NCBI GenBank assembly: GCA_963602445.1
Contig: CAVCIY010000070.1
Location: forward strand, 1-29,785
DNA from: Alangreenwoodia sp963602445
Lineage (GTDB): Bacteria; Bacillota; Clostridia; Peptostreptococcales; Anaerovoracaceae
Direction: 5' to 3'
Length of the DNA: 29,785 bases
In this document: positions 1 through 8,162 of the stretch, one piece after another
How the letters are laid out: every line of letters begins with the position of its first letter
Numbering within the stretch: the stretch's first letter is position 1
Position numbers and translations under genes: made by a program
Notes under the pieces: generated by a model
Databases searched by the model: none
Seen by the model: the letters and a program-made list of their open reading frames with translations, nothing else
What the model was told of the DNA's origin: nothing

Positions 1-918
1 ATTTTGATTTTCGGATTCCTTGTCATTTTGATCTTTGTTTTTGCCAGAATCATCTTCGCCTTTTGAAATGCTGCTTTCCTTTCTCGAGTCATTACTTGTG
101 ATCAATTTCCACACAGGAGTTATCTCAAGTGTACCGCACACACCTCCCGGAACAGTAAAAGTGCCCTCAAATGTTTCGTCCTTGCCATATACTTCATCGC
201 TGTATTTCCAGCCGCAAAACGTATATCCTTTTCTTTCCGGTACCGGAAGAGTGACGATGTCACCCTCGTCATATATCCCGGATACATCCTCTGAAAGTTT
301 GCCTCCGCCGGCATCAAGAACAAGCCTTAGATTTTTTTGAACAGGAACATAATGTGCGGTAGGATCTGCTTCAAAGTCCTCAGTAAGTGATATGATAAAA
401 ATATCGAGCGCAAGCTGTGCTTTGTTTTTATCAGTAACTGTAAAAGTTCCTGACAAAGTCTTTTGCGGATTTTGCGTAGTAACACCATAGCATTTTACTT
501 TTTCGCCCACAGGATAATAATTCATAAAAAGATATTCTACCGTAAGTGTATTGTCAAATGACCATTCGGTAGCTTTTGACGTCATCTGCGATACATACTT
601 ATATGCCTTGTCAGCATCAAATTCGAGTCCGTATCCGGTAAATCCCGTTTCATAAGCCCATATATCGTCATATTGTTTTTCTTCTGTATCGTCTCTTTTT
701 AAAATCACGTCAAGCTTAAATTTTTCACCGTTTTCCAGCTTTGAAATACTGTCAATTTCACTCCCTTTGCTGTCAGTGAGGCATAAAGTATAAGAAAATG
801 CCGCACCGCCTTCACTTGCATCAGCATAAAAAATATTTGATAATAATATTGCTGCAATTATCACGAGCAATGTCAAAATTATGCTGAATGTTATCTCAAG
901 ATTGCGTTTTCTCTTCAT
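1..918 (-). CDS. Secreted B-repeat surface protein, C-terminus cut by window edge
   Basis: An open frame of 306 codons runs from an ATG at 918 to the left edge with no stop, so the C-terminus is missing. An AAGGA box lies about 8 nt upstream of the ATG. Residues 1-27 (MKRKRN, then a hydrophobic stretch ending near FYADA) form a signal peptide. Residues ~33-185 are a beta-rich region clearly paralogous to the start of the 5801-7807 protein: both share an ISKL..NG element, an LKR.D element and YDD.W. Residues ~190-270 are one InlB-type (Listeria-Bacteroides) B-repeat with the typical KGYTFCGW core. The visible end is a Ser/Lys/Asp/Glu/Asn-rich linker, as often precedes a wall anchor, but no anchor is in view. 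It is last in the surface-protein island, behind a 228-bp gap filled with 26-bp repeats. Adhesin or envelope role is inferred. Confidence 0.8.
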   Translation of the reverse strand, partial: MKRKRNLEITFSIILTLLVIIAAILLSNIFYADASEGGAAFSYTLCLTDSKGSEIDSISKLENGEKFKLDVILKRDDTEEKQYDDIWAYETGFTGYGLEFDADKAYKYVSQMTSKATEWSFDNTLTVEYLFMNYYPVGEKVKCYGVTTQNPQKTLSGTFTVTDKNKAQLALDIFIISLTEDFEADPTAHYVPVQKNLRLVLDAGGGKLSEDVSGIYDEGDIVTLPVPERKGYTFCGWKYSDEVYGKDETFEGTFTVPGGVCGTLEITPVWKLITSNDSRKESSISKGEDDSGKNKDQNDKESENQN

Positions 919-947
919 TTTTAAAATCCTTTTTCCTTAAATTCCCG

Positions 948-1135
948 CAGTCCGTATAAAATTCCTGTTCCCGCAGTCCGCACCGACTTCCTGCACCTAT
1001 AACCCGCATCGATTTTCCGATTCCACAGTCGATACAGACTTTCTGTTTCTACAGTCCGTACCGACTTTCTGTTTCTATGCAGTCCGCACCGACTTCCTGC
1101 ACCTGCAGTCCGCACCGACTTTCTCTACTTAAAAA
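948..1135. repeat. Degenerate 26-bp tandem repeat, about 7 units
   Basis: Units begin at 948, 974, 1000 (decayed), 1026, 1052, 1080 and 1106, so the period is 26 bp with one 28-bp step. The plus-strand core is CAGTCCGCACCGACTTTCT. Each good unit contains AGTC-N6-GACT, a 4-bp inverted repeat. The array fills the gap between the stop of the DUF285 protein gene (1147) and the start of the next surface gene (918), so it lies in the 3' or 5' untranslated part of those genes. No coding role is seen. Confidence 0.85.
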
Positions 1136-1146
1136 TATCTGATATT

Positions 1147-3627
1147 TTATCGTTTCAAAAGTGATATAACAGAAGACACATCGAGTATGCTTGCTCTGTT
1201 TTGTGCCCCTTCCTTTGAAGTGTTGATATCGGCTTCAAGACGGTCACGAACAGACATATCGATATAAGCATCGCCGCTGAGCTTTACCATATTATTTACA
1301 TCAGTAACATCGGTAATCGAAACTTTTATGTCATTATTTACATCACCGTTCCTTTCTATAGTCTCATTTTTATTTGTTTCTTCAACCCTTTTGAGTTTTT
1401 CCGGATAATATGAACCGCTTGGTATAATCGTTACGAAAACATATTCGGGATTGCCCTCTATCGAGCTTCTGTAATTTTCATCTTCGGTATAGAACATTTT
1501 ATTTCCGCCATAATAATATGTCCCGCGACTCTTGTCTGCACCGATTATGAGAAGCATGTCTGTCGAAAGCGCATATTTGTATTTTTCAAGAGCATACTTA
1601 TGCGTGTAATAAATAACAGGCTTAAGCTTGATAGCATTATTTCTGATTCTGTAAACTGCATCTACAGAAACTGTAAGATACGAAATATCGTCATCATATG
1701 TCAAAGAATCTATCAAATCCTCATTTTTGTCCGCAACCCATCTGCTAAACGAAAATTCTTTACCGGAATAAGACGGAGAGCCTATTGCCACGGTAACACC
1801 CACGGGAACCGAACTCTTGCATTCTGAAGTAAGTGTGAAGCTTCCGTCGCCTGCAAAATTTAAGGATGCTTCATCGAGATTATATTCTACCGGAACAAAT
1901 ATCCTGTAAATATTTACTGAATTTCTGTTTGCGGCTGAATTTTGATAAGAAATCATGTCTTTTGAACTTGCTATATAACTGTCGGAAAAGCTTTTTAGGA
2001 CGGAATATTGTTCGGAAACCAGCGTCCATGATGCAATGTTGTCTGAATATGGGGCAATTTCGGTACAATCATCGGAGAATACGAAATTCTTGCCTGCCCT
2101 TATTTCATAAAGACAGTAGGTTTCTTCCAAAAAATTATCCATGACTGTTGCGGATAAAGTATTCCATGATGTGAAATCAAGCTCATATACCGCGCATTTA
2201 TAAAACATTCTTTTCATATTTTTCACATTTGATACGTCCCAGTTTGAAATATCAATGGTGTGTAAACTGCTGCAAAATCTGAAAAGTGAATTCATAGTTG
2301 TCGCAGACGATGTGTCCCACATTGAAACATCAAGATTTTCCAATGAACGCATATCCTCAAATGCGCCCTCCATATCAGTTACGTTTCCGACATCCCAGTT
2401 TGAAACATCAAGGCTGCCTATTCCTGTATCCTTATAAAACATATAATATATGCTTTTTACGTTTGAAACATCCCATTGTGAGACATCAAGACTTGTGATA
2501 TTGGGACATCCGCTAAACATGTGGTCCATATATTTAACTGATGAAACATCCCAAGCGGATATATCCAAATATGTCAAGCTGCTGCAGTCGAGAAAAACCT
2601 GTGACATACTAGTCACAGAAGATGTGTCCCAAGCGGATACGTCTGGATTTTGAAGGCTGCTGCAACCCTGAAACAGCCCGGATATAGTATCTGCAGATGA
2701 TAAATCCCATCTTGAAACATCTAATGTGCTTATCTTGCTGCAGTTTAGGAAAATACCCCGCATATTCGAAACATGAGAAGTATCCCAGTACGAAACATTA
2801 AGCTTTTCAAGATTTTTACATCCGTAAAACATATATCCCATATTTTGTGCAGAGGATGTATCCCAATCAGACACATCAATTTCACAAAGATTTTCGCATT
2901 GATTAAAAATACCGTTCATTTTACTTGCTGACGATGTGTCCCACTCGGATACATCAAGTTTTTTTATGCTTCCGCAGCCATAAAATAAGTTAGTCATATC
3001 CTCCACTGAAGACATATCCCATTTTGATACGTCAAGATCACACAGCATACTGCAGCCTGCAAATAAAGCCCACATATTTTTTATCGAAGAAGTGTTCCAT
3101 TTTGATACATCAAGCTTTTCGAGATTTTTACAATTCAGAAACATACTTTCGACGCTAGTTACAGATGATAAATCCCAATTTGATACATCAATGGTTTTTA
3201 AATTTGTGCATTTTCTGAATAAACCCGAAAGATCTTCAACTCCTGTCAAATTGACATATTGGCTTCCGCAGACCTCTGCAAGGTTTTCGCACCCATCAAA
3301 CATATAGCATATTTGCTTTTCAAAAAATGTTTCCTGTGTGAATGTTACTTTCGTAATTTCCGACTTAAAATTACACCAAGGAACATTTGAGGCGACTGTA
3401 ACTCCGCTTAAGATACACTTTGCGCCTTTTGTACTGCTTGCAGGTGTAAAGACAAGATTTCCGTCACTGTATAAAGTCCATCTGAAACCATCTGTCTTAC
3501 TTTCGTCAGCGTATGCGGCACCGGTTTTGATTACAGTCAGCTCATCCGCCGCAAATACATGCACAGTTGCTGATATAGCGATCAAAACAAGCACTGCAGC
3601 TGCTATCGGCATTATTCTTTTTTTCAT
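1147..3627 (-). CDS. BspA/DUF285-type repeat surface protein with dockerin-like C-terminus
   Basis: 826 aa. Residues 1-26 are a signal peptide ending HVFA. Residues ~125-500 hold 14 tandem ~24-aa repeats of the DUF285 (lipoprotein-associated, BspA-like leucine-rich) type: each has LDVS.WDTSSV followed by M...F..C..L. Proteins with these repeats are typically surface adhesins in anaerobes and mycoplasmas. Residues ~675-750 are a domain shared with the 3737-5761 protein (elements GTYYY, KMFYTED and NYRSSI). Residues ~757-826 are dockerin-like: the first calcium loop reads GDVNNDIKVSITDV, with Asp/Asn at loop positions 1, 3, 5 and 12; the second (DINTS...RASILDV) is about 5 residues longer than usual. 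There is no SLH, LPXTG or lipobox. A GGGGAT box sits 8 nt before the ATG. Secretion and a dockerin-like fold are well supported; binding partner and host target are inference. Confidence 0.85.
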   Translation of the reverse strand: MKKRIMPIAAAVLVLIAISATVHVFAADELTVIKTGAAYADESKTDGFRWTLYSDGNLVFTPASSTKGAKCILSGVTVASNVPWCNFKSEITKVTFTQETFFEKQICYMFDGCENLAEVCGSQYVNLTGVEDLSGLFRKCTNLKTIDVSNWDLSSVTSVESMFLNCKNLEKLDVSKWNTSSIKNMWALFAGCSMLCDLDVSKWDMSSVEDMTNLFYGCGSIKKLDVSEWDTSSASKMNGIFNQCENLCEIDVSDWDTSSAQNMGYMFYGCKNLEKLNVSYWDTSHVSNMRGIFLNCSKISTLDVSRWDLSSADTISGLFQGCSSLQNPDVSAWDTSSVTSMSQVFLDCSSLTYLDISAWDVSSVKYMDHMFSGCPNITSLDVSQWDVSNVKSIYYMFYKDTGIGSLDVSNWDVGNVTDMEGAFEDMRSLENLDVSMWDTSSATTMNSLFRFCSSLHTIDISNWDVSNVKNMKRMFYKCAVYELDFTSWNTLSATVMDNFLEETYCLYEIRAGKNFVFSDDCTEIAPYSDNIASWTLVSEQYSVLKSFSDSYIASSKDMISYQNSAANRNSVNIYRIFVPVEYNLDEASLNFAGDGSFTLTSECKSSVPVGVTVAIGSPSYSGKEFSFSRWVADKNEDLIDSLTYDDDISYLTVSVDAVYRIRNNAIKLKPVIYYTHKYALEKYKYALSTDMLLIIGADKSRGTYYYGGNKMFYTEDENYRSSIEGNPEYVFVTIIPSGSYYPEKLKRVEETNKNETIERNGDVNNDIKVSITDVTDVNNMVKLSGDAYIDMSVRDRLEADINTSKEGAQNRASILDVSSVISLLKR

Positions 3628-3651
3628 ATTATCCGATCCCCTTTTTTTATT

Positions 3652-3711
3652 CTCGACATTATCGTTTTACACTCGACATTATCGATTTGCACTTGACATT
3701 ATCGATTTGCG
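3652..3711. repeat. 20-bp tandem repeat, 3 units
   Basis: Three units at 3652-3671, 3672-3691 and 3692-3711, consensus CTCGACATTATCGATTTGCA on the plus strand, with a decayed fourth after 3712. They lie in the 109-bp gap between the stop of the 3737-5761 gene and the start of the DUF285 protein gene, within the leader of the latter if the two are cotranscribed. Confidence 0.9.
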
Positions 3712-3736
3712 TTCGCAACATTAATTTTTCTCGCTA

Positions 3737-5761
3737 TCATTTGTTCAGCTTCGAAATGATAGCAGATACGTCAAGTATGCTTGCTCGATACTGCGTATCC
3801 GAAGTCGGCGTGCTCGTATCTGCCTCGAGTCTGTCTTGAACAGACATGTCATCATATGCGTCGCCTGTATTTCTTACCATATTATTTACAGCGGTTACAT
3901 CAGTTATGGAAACAAAAGCGTCATTGTTTACATCGCCGTCGCGGTCTACACTTATATTGCTGTTTGTTTCAGTTACAAATGTAAGCTTGGACGGATCATA
4001 GCTTCCGTTTGGAATAATAGTCAAAAATACATATTTCGGGTTTGTACTTATAGATGATCTGTAGTTGACATCTTCTGTATAAAACATTTTCTGACCGTCA
4101 TAATAATAAGTTCCCTTATCCTTGTTTGCAGATACTATGAGAAGCACGTCTGTTGATTTCGCATACTTGTACTGTTCAACCACATATGAATGTGTCACTG
4201 TCCACACAGCCTGAAGAGTCACATTTCCGTACTTTCCCGTAATATCCTCACCTGCGCTGTGCACAGAATCTAAATCCCAGTTCCCGTCAGCAGATATCAC
4301 CTTCCAGCCCGAGAATGTATAATTGTCACGTCCCGTAATCGGAAGTTTGCTTTGTGACTCGATATTATATGTATGAGCCTGAACTGCGGATCCTCCGTTC
4401 GCGTCAAATGTAACAGTATAAGTAATCGGTGTATAAATAGGATTTACTGTGATATCTGACGGATTTTCCTTATCAAGTTCAAAATCACTCCATCTGCCTT
4501 CATATCCAGGTTTATCAGCTACATCAGGGATTTTGTCCGAGATATCGGTATCCTCGACATTCCAAATAACTTCACCGGCTTTTGTTCCGTCCTCATTGTT
4601 GAATATAACCTTGTAATTTATAACAGTCCATTTTGCATAATATCTCACACCCTCAGCCGGCATAGTCAGATTTGTGAAATCGACTTTGTTTGAGCAAGAT
4701 GTCTCCTTATACCAGCCGTCAAAAGTATATCCTGTCCTTGACGGAGCTTGCGGCTCTGTTATAATTTCACCGAAATCCTTATCTTTGTCTGTGGTAACTA
4801 CTTCAACATTGTTCTTCTTGTAATTGTGATCCCATACAAGATCATAGCTGTTTATATCAAAAATCGCTTCATATACAGTATCCGAGCCTGCCGCAGGAAA
4901 TGACGCATTCGGAGCAACATCTACTGTTTCGTCGCCGTCAGAACTCCATCCGATAAATGTAAAGCCTTTCTTTGACGGATTTTCATACGGATTTCCTTTT
5001 TCATCCGTATATTCCACAGGATAATTATACGGTACAGATTTTTCGGCAACGATGCGTCCCTCTGAAGACCAGCTGATATTATATTTTGTGGAAATTTCTA
5101 CGGATGTTCCTTTATAATCTGCTTCCATTGACTTTGAAGTTTCTTTGATACTGATTTCCGCATCGTCAGGTGTAATGCTCAGCGGTGTATCATATGCTGA
5201 GTTTGGATAATCCACACTGAAATAGATTCTGGCAATCCTTACAGGCGTCTTTTCTATCGCTTTTGGTTTAAGGACACCGTCAACGCTTTCCTCCTCGGTA
5301 ACCTCATATATTTTAAGATCATCATCGATTTCATATACAAATCCGCTTACCGTATGTGTCTGCGCATCATAAACAAATGCATTGTCGGCATAGCTGTCAG
5401 CACATGCGATATCAGTTATACCCGTCACGGAAAGCCTCTCATCAAGACCGATATTTATCTGATATCCGGCAAGTGTAATTTTGCTCAGTCGATTTCCGTC
5501 TCTGTCAGGATAGAATTGCTCTTCATTTCCCGTAAAATTAATATAAATATCGGCATAAAGTCCTGTGTCTCCGACATTTATGTCATAACTCAAATCATTG
5601 TCGGCATCAGCCGCAGATGATACTACAGCCGAAACTGTAAACGGTTTTTCGGCCGGCTGCGTATATGTCGCATTGCTTGCAAAAGAAGTTAACATGCAGC
5701 AAGATGCATTTGATAATGCCATCCCTGCGGCTAAAATTGTCGATATGATTTTTTTCTTCAT
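3737..5761 (-). CDS. Secreted protein with cohesin-like N-terminus, InlB B-repeats and dockerin-like C-terminus
   Basis: 674 aa. Signal peptide ~1-30 (MKKKIISTILAAGMALSNAS...); the Cys residues there do not fit a lipobox because position -3 is Asn. Residues ~40-220 look like a beta-sandwich of cohesin or carbohydrate-binding type (VGDTGLYADIYINF, then GYQINIGLDERLSV, then ARIYFSVDY); this is a pattern judgement. Residues ~235-520 contain about four InlB/Listeria-Bacteroides B-repeats, with cores KGFTFIGW, TGYTFDGWY and DNYTFSGW. Residues ~522-600 are the domain shared with the DUF285 protein (KYAKSTD, GTYYY, KMFYTED, NYRSSI). Residues ~607-674 are a dockerin-like pair (GDVNNDAFVSITDV and YRASILDVS). 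GAGGT lies 7 nt before the ATG. No wall anchor is present, so retention may depend on the dockerin-like tail. Only 39 bp separate it from the upstream SLH gene, so cotranscription is likely. Confidence 0.83.
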   Translation of the reverse strand: MKKKIISTILAAGMALSNASCCMLTSFASNATYTQPAEKPFTVSAVVSSAADADNDLSYDINVGDTGLYADIYINFTGNEEQFYPDRDGNRLSKITLAGYQINIGLDERLSVTGITDIACADSYADNAFVYDAQTHTVSGFVYEIDDDLKIYEVTEEESVDGVLKPKAIEKTPVRIARIYFSVDYPNSAYDTPLSITPDDAEISIKETSKSMEADYKGTSVEISTKYNISWSSEGRIVAEKSVPYNYPVEYTDEKGNPYENPSKKGFTFIGWSSDGDETVDVAPNASFPAAGSDTVYEAIFDINSYDLVWDHNYKKNNVEVVTTDKDKDFGEIITEPQAPSRTGYTFDGWYKETSCSNKVDFTNLTMPAEGVRYYAKWTVINYKVIFNNEDGTKAGEVIWNVEDTDISDKIPDVADKPGYEGRWSDFELDKENPSDITVNPIYTPITYTVTFDANGGSAVQAHTYNIESQSKLPITGRDNYTFSGWKVISADGNWDLDSVHSAGEDITGKYGNVTLQAVWTVTHSYVVEQYKYAKSTDVLLIVSANKDKGTYYYDGQKMFYTEDVNYRSSISTNPKYVFLTIIPNGSYDPSKLTFVTETNSNISVDRDGDVNNDAFVSITDVTAVNNMVRNTGDAYDDMSVQDRLEADTSTPTSDTQYRASILDVSAIISKLNK

Positions 5762-5800
5762 CCCATTACCTCACTTATATTTCATTTGTAAATAAAATTT

Positions 5801-7807
5801 TTACGCCACACTTGTCCATTTTTCTGTAGATTCGTTGATGCGATAATATTCATGTGAATTTGATGCTTCCTGTAAAGGAATATAATACCAGGCATTGATA
5901 TCCGAATTGTCATCAAAGGTTCGCATACCGTCTGTCAAATTCTCAAGTCTCTTTGGCATACGATTTAGGACTCTGTTTATCATGGTTGCCGTCTGCGCTC
6001 TGCTTACAGTTTCCTCCGGTCTGAAGCTGCCGTCATCATATCCCATGATCCAGCCTACAGCCGCGGCCTTTCTTATATATTCCTCTGCCCAGTGCCCCAC
6101 CGTATCGATAAATTCATCGGCAAGAAGCGAAGAAGAAAAATCCATTCTTGCCAGCATGGCTGCATATTCGGCTCTTGTCACATATTTTCCCGGTCTGAAT
6201 GTCCCATCCTCATATCCGTTGACAATTCCAAGGTTTGCCATAGTCGAAATTGCGATATTATACCAGCTTTCTTCATCTACATCGGCAAATGTATTGATGC
6301 TTATTTCATACGTATCTCTTATATCTTCCTTAAGAAGTCTGTAAAGAACCATCGCCAACTCTGCCCTGGTAATTTTCGATTCCGGTTTGATAAGGTTGCC
6401 GCTGTAGCCTATCAGGTATGCATTGTGTGCTTCACTCTCAAAATATGACGGAACGTCTGTAAGTTCCCAACCTGCATAAACCTTTGTATTTTCGACAAGA
6501 TCAATCTCAGAAACAGGAATCGTATGATCAGAATCCTTGTACCAACCTGTGAAGGTATAATTTTCTCTTATAGGCACATGTGAAAGCTTAATGTGCGAAC
6601 CGCTTCTGTGACGCTCAACACTGTCAACCTTATTCTCGTCAAACATATAAATCAGCTTATAATAAACAGCTTCGTCTTTCACTTTCTCACTTCCTTTTTC
6701 AGCGCAATAAGAATATGTCGTCCTCTTTTCAAATGCTCTGTCAACCTTTATAACACCATCATCTACAGGCTTGTCCCATGCGCCCTGCTTGTAACCGGGA
6801 TCGTCAATAATGTCAGGAATCATAACAACCGCAGAGCCATTTTCATCGCAAACTCCGTAATCATCCGTCAACGTGACGGGAATCAGCCTTTCAGTGGTCA
6901 AATCGTCAGAAAATCTGCCATTCTTTAACTTCAGCATTATCTCTCTTTGATATTTGTCAGAAATACCGTCGCCGATTGAATTTCCGTTCTCGTCGATACC
7001 TCCTATATAATCATCTTCCCACGCTGCAACAAGCGTAATAAGACCAAGCTGTCCTTCGGAAACAGTATATTCTTCTTTATATAAGGAGTCACCTTCAAGC
7101 CACCCCGCAAAAATGTGATTTTTATATTTCGGAACAGGAAGACTTATCGTGTCTCCGATACAGTACTCACCGCTTATGTCTTCGCCCTCATCGATGGTTC
7201 CACCATTTGGATCAAGAAAAATTTTTAAGTCCTCTGAGGGCTTGTAAACTACGTCTGTTCCGGTTCCGATAAGCTGCATGATAAATGGTGAAAATGTCAT
7301 ATCAAGCTTGCTTTTGTCGACAACCTTCGATCTAAAAGACACTACATTTTCTGTCTTGTGAGTAGGTACTCCTATAAGCTTGATCTTTCCACCCCCGGCA
7401 GGCCCATAATTTGAGTAGCTGAAATGAACTGTCTGCGAACCCGAATACTCCCAGTCCTTTACAGAGCCTGTAAGCTTTGGCGTATAAGTAGACATGCTCG
7501 TTTCGTCGCAATCCATGCCGTAAGTTATAAATCCGATTTCAAGAGACCACATGTCGTCATATGTCTCCTCCGAAATGTCATTTCTCTTAAGAACTATCGA
7601 GACATCAATCGTGCTTCCGTTGTTAAGCTTGCTTATATCAGTCACCTGCTCCCCGTTTTCGTCCGTAATAGAAAGACTGTAGCTGAAAATCGATGACGAG
7701 CCTACATCCGGATCATAATCCGAATCGCCGGCATCTGCTCCAAGCGTAAATGTGACGAAAAAAGTCACAAGCAAAATTACAATAAAAAATATTTTCTTTT
7801 TCCTCAA
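5801..7807 (-). CDS. InlB B-repeat surface protein with three SLH repeats
   Basis: 668 aa from a TTG at 7807. That start puts AGGAGG (7816-7821) 8 nt upstream and gives a normal signal peptide MRKKKIFFIVILLVTFF; a GTG two codons earlier (7813) is too close to the same box. Residues ~30-185 are the beta-rich module shared with the protein at 1-918. B-repeats occur at ~190-270 (core KNHIFAGW) and ~380-450 (core ENYTFTGWY). Residues ~455-645 are three SLH repeats with ITRAELAMVL, VTRAEYAAML and VSRAQTATMI, which in this family bind pyruvylated secondary wall polymer and hold the protein on the cell wall. The Trp-rich tail after the last SLH repeat is common in Clostridia SLH proteins. It probably has its own promoter, since a terminator ends the gene upstream. 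Envelope anchoring is confident; ligand unknown. Confidence 0.87.
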   Translation of the reverse strand: MRKKKIFFIVILLVTFFVTFTLGADAGDSDYDPDVGSSSIFSYSLSITDENGEQVTDISKLNNGSTIDVSIVLKRNDISEETYDDMWSLEIGFITYGMDCDETSMSTYTPKLTGSVKDWEYSGSQTVHFSYSNYGPAGGGKIKLIGVPTHKTENVVSFRSKVVDKSKLDMTFSPFIMQLIGTGTDVVYKPSEDLKIFLDPNGGTIDEGEDISGEYCIGDTISLPVPKYKNHIFAGWLEGDSLYKEEYTVSEGQLGLITLVAAWEDDYIGGIDENGNSIGDGISDKYQREIMLKLKNGRFSDDLTTERLIPVTLTDDYGVCDENGSAVVMIPDIIDDPGYKQGAWDKPVDDGVIKVDRAFEKRTTYSYCAEKGSEKVKDEAVYYKLIYMFDENKVDSVERHRSGSHIKLSHVPIRENYTFTGWYKDSDHTIPVSEIDLVENTKVYAGWELTDVPSYFESEAHNAYLIGYSGNLIKPESKITRAELAMVLYRLLKEDIRDTYEISINTFADVDEESWYNIAISTMANLGIVNGYEDGTFRPGKYVTRAEYAAMLARMDFSSSLLADEFIDTVGHWAEEYIRKAAAVGWIMGYDDGSFRPEETVSRAQTATMINRVLNRMPKRLENLTDGMRTFDDNSDINAWYYIPLQEASNSHEYYRINESTEKWTSVA

Positions 7808-7813
7808 GAACAC

Positions 7814-7821
7814 CTCCTCCT
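7814..7821 (-). promoter_or_regulatory. Ribosome binding site deciding a TTG start
   Basis: On the minus strand the run AAGGAGGAGG precedes the gene. Its AGGAGG core is 2 nt from a GTG but 8 nt from a TTG two codons later. The 8-nt spacing is the productive one, so the TTG at 7807 is preferred. Confidence 0.6.
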
Positions 7822-7937
7822 TTTCATACGCCGAAATTTCTCATTCTTTCATTCTCTCTTCCCTGCGCATCAACATATACAACAACTGACATATCTTTAA
7901 TCTTTGCAAAGTTAATGATATCGACAAATCTTGCTTC

Positions 7938-7965
7938 CTTATACAAAATATTACTCATCGTACAA
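7938..7965 (-). promoter_or_regulatory. Candidate promoter for the SLH/B-repeat gene
   Basis: On the minus strand TTGTAC (7960-7965), a 16-nt spacer and TATAAG (7938-7943) form a plausible sigma-A promoter about 130 nt ahead of the gene. The -35 element overlaps an inverted repeat TACAA-AAA-TTGTA (7961-7973), and a second one, TTGTAAA-TTT-TTTACAA, lies at 8031-8047. Both could be operators or chance in AT-rich DNA. The rest of the 355-bp gap 7808-8162 shows no gene; its right end is the terminator of the upstream gene. Confidence 0.35.
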
Positions 7966-8096
7966 AAATTGTAATTATTTGGAAGCTCAATTGAATATTA
8001 TCACCATATTTTTCCAGCGTCAAGATAAAATTGTAAATTTTTTACAAATTTTGAAATATCACGCATCCGGCATATACTTTTCTTTATACAAAAAAA

Positions 8097-8131
8097 GAAC
8101 CCGGAAGCTGATTTTATCAGTTTCCGAGCCC
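8097..8131 (-). terminator. Rho-independent terminator after the 1416-aa SLH protein gene
   Basis: Read on the minus strand, GGGCTCGGAAACTGA pairs with TCAGCTTCCGGGTTC (several G-U pairs, one mismatch) around loop TAAAA, followed by a run of seven T. It lies 31 bp after the stop codon at 8163, so this gene probably ends its own transcript. Confidence 0.85.
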
Positions 8132-8162
8132 TTTTCACACTTTTTTAAGATATAATCATGCT

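Noticed and set aside
921..1115. A 64-codon minus-strand frame
   Set aside because: It is produced by the 26-bp tandem repeats (period-driven RKSVRT motifs), has no family resemblance and overlaps the leader of the next gene.
948..1135. CRISPR array
   Set aside because: Repeats are direct tandem units without unique spacers, units decay internally, and no cas gene is present. The same holds for the 72-bp DUF285 periodicity.
3737..5761. Lipoprotein signal at the N-terminus
   Set aside because: The Cys residues at NASCC are not preceded by Leu, Val or Ile at position -3, so a standard signal peptide is preferred.
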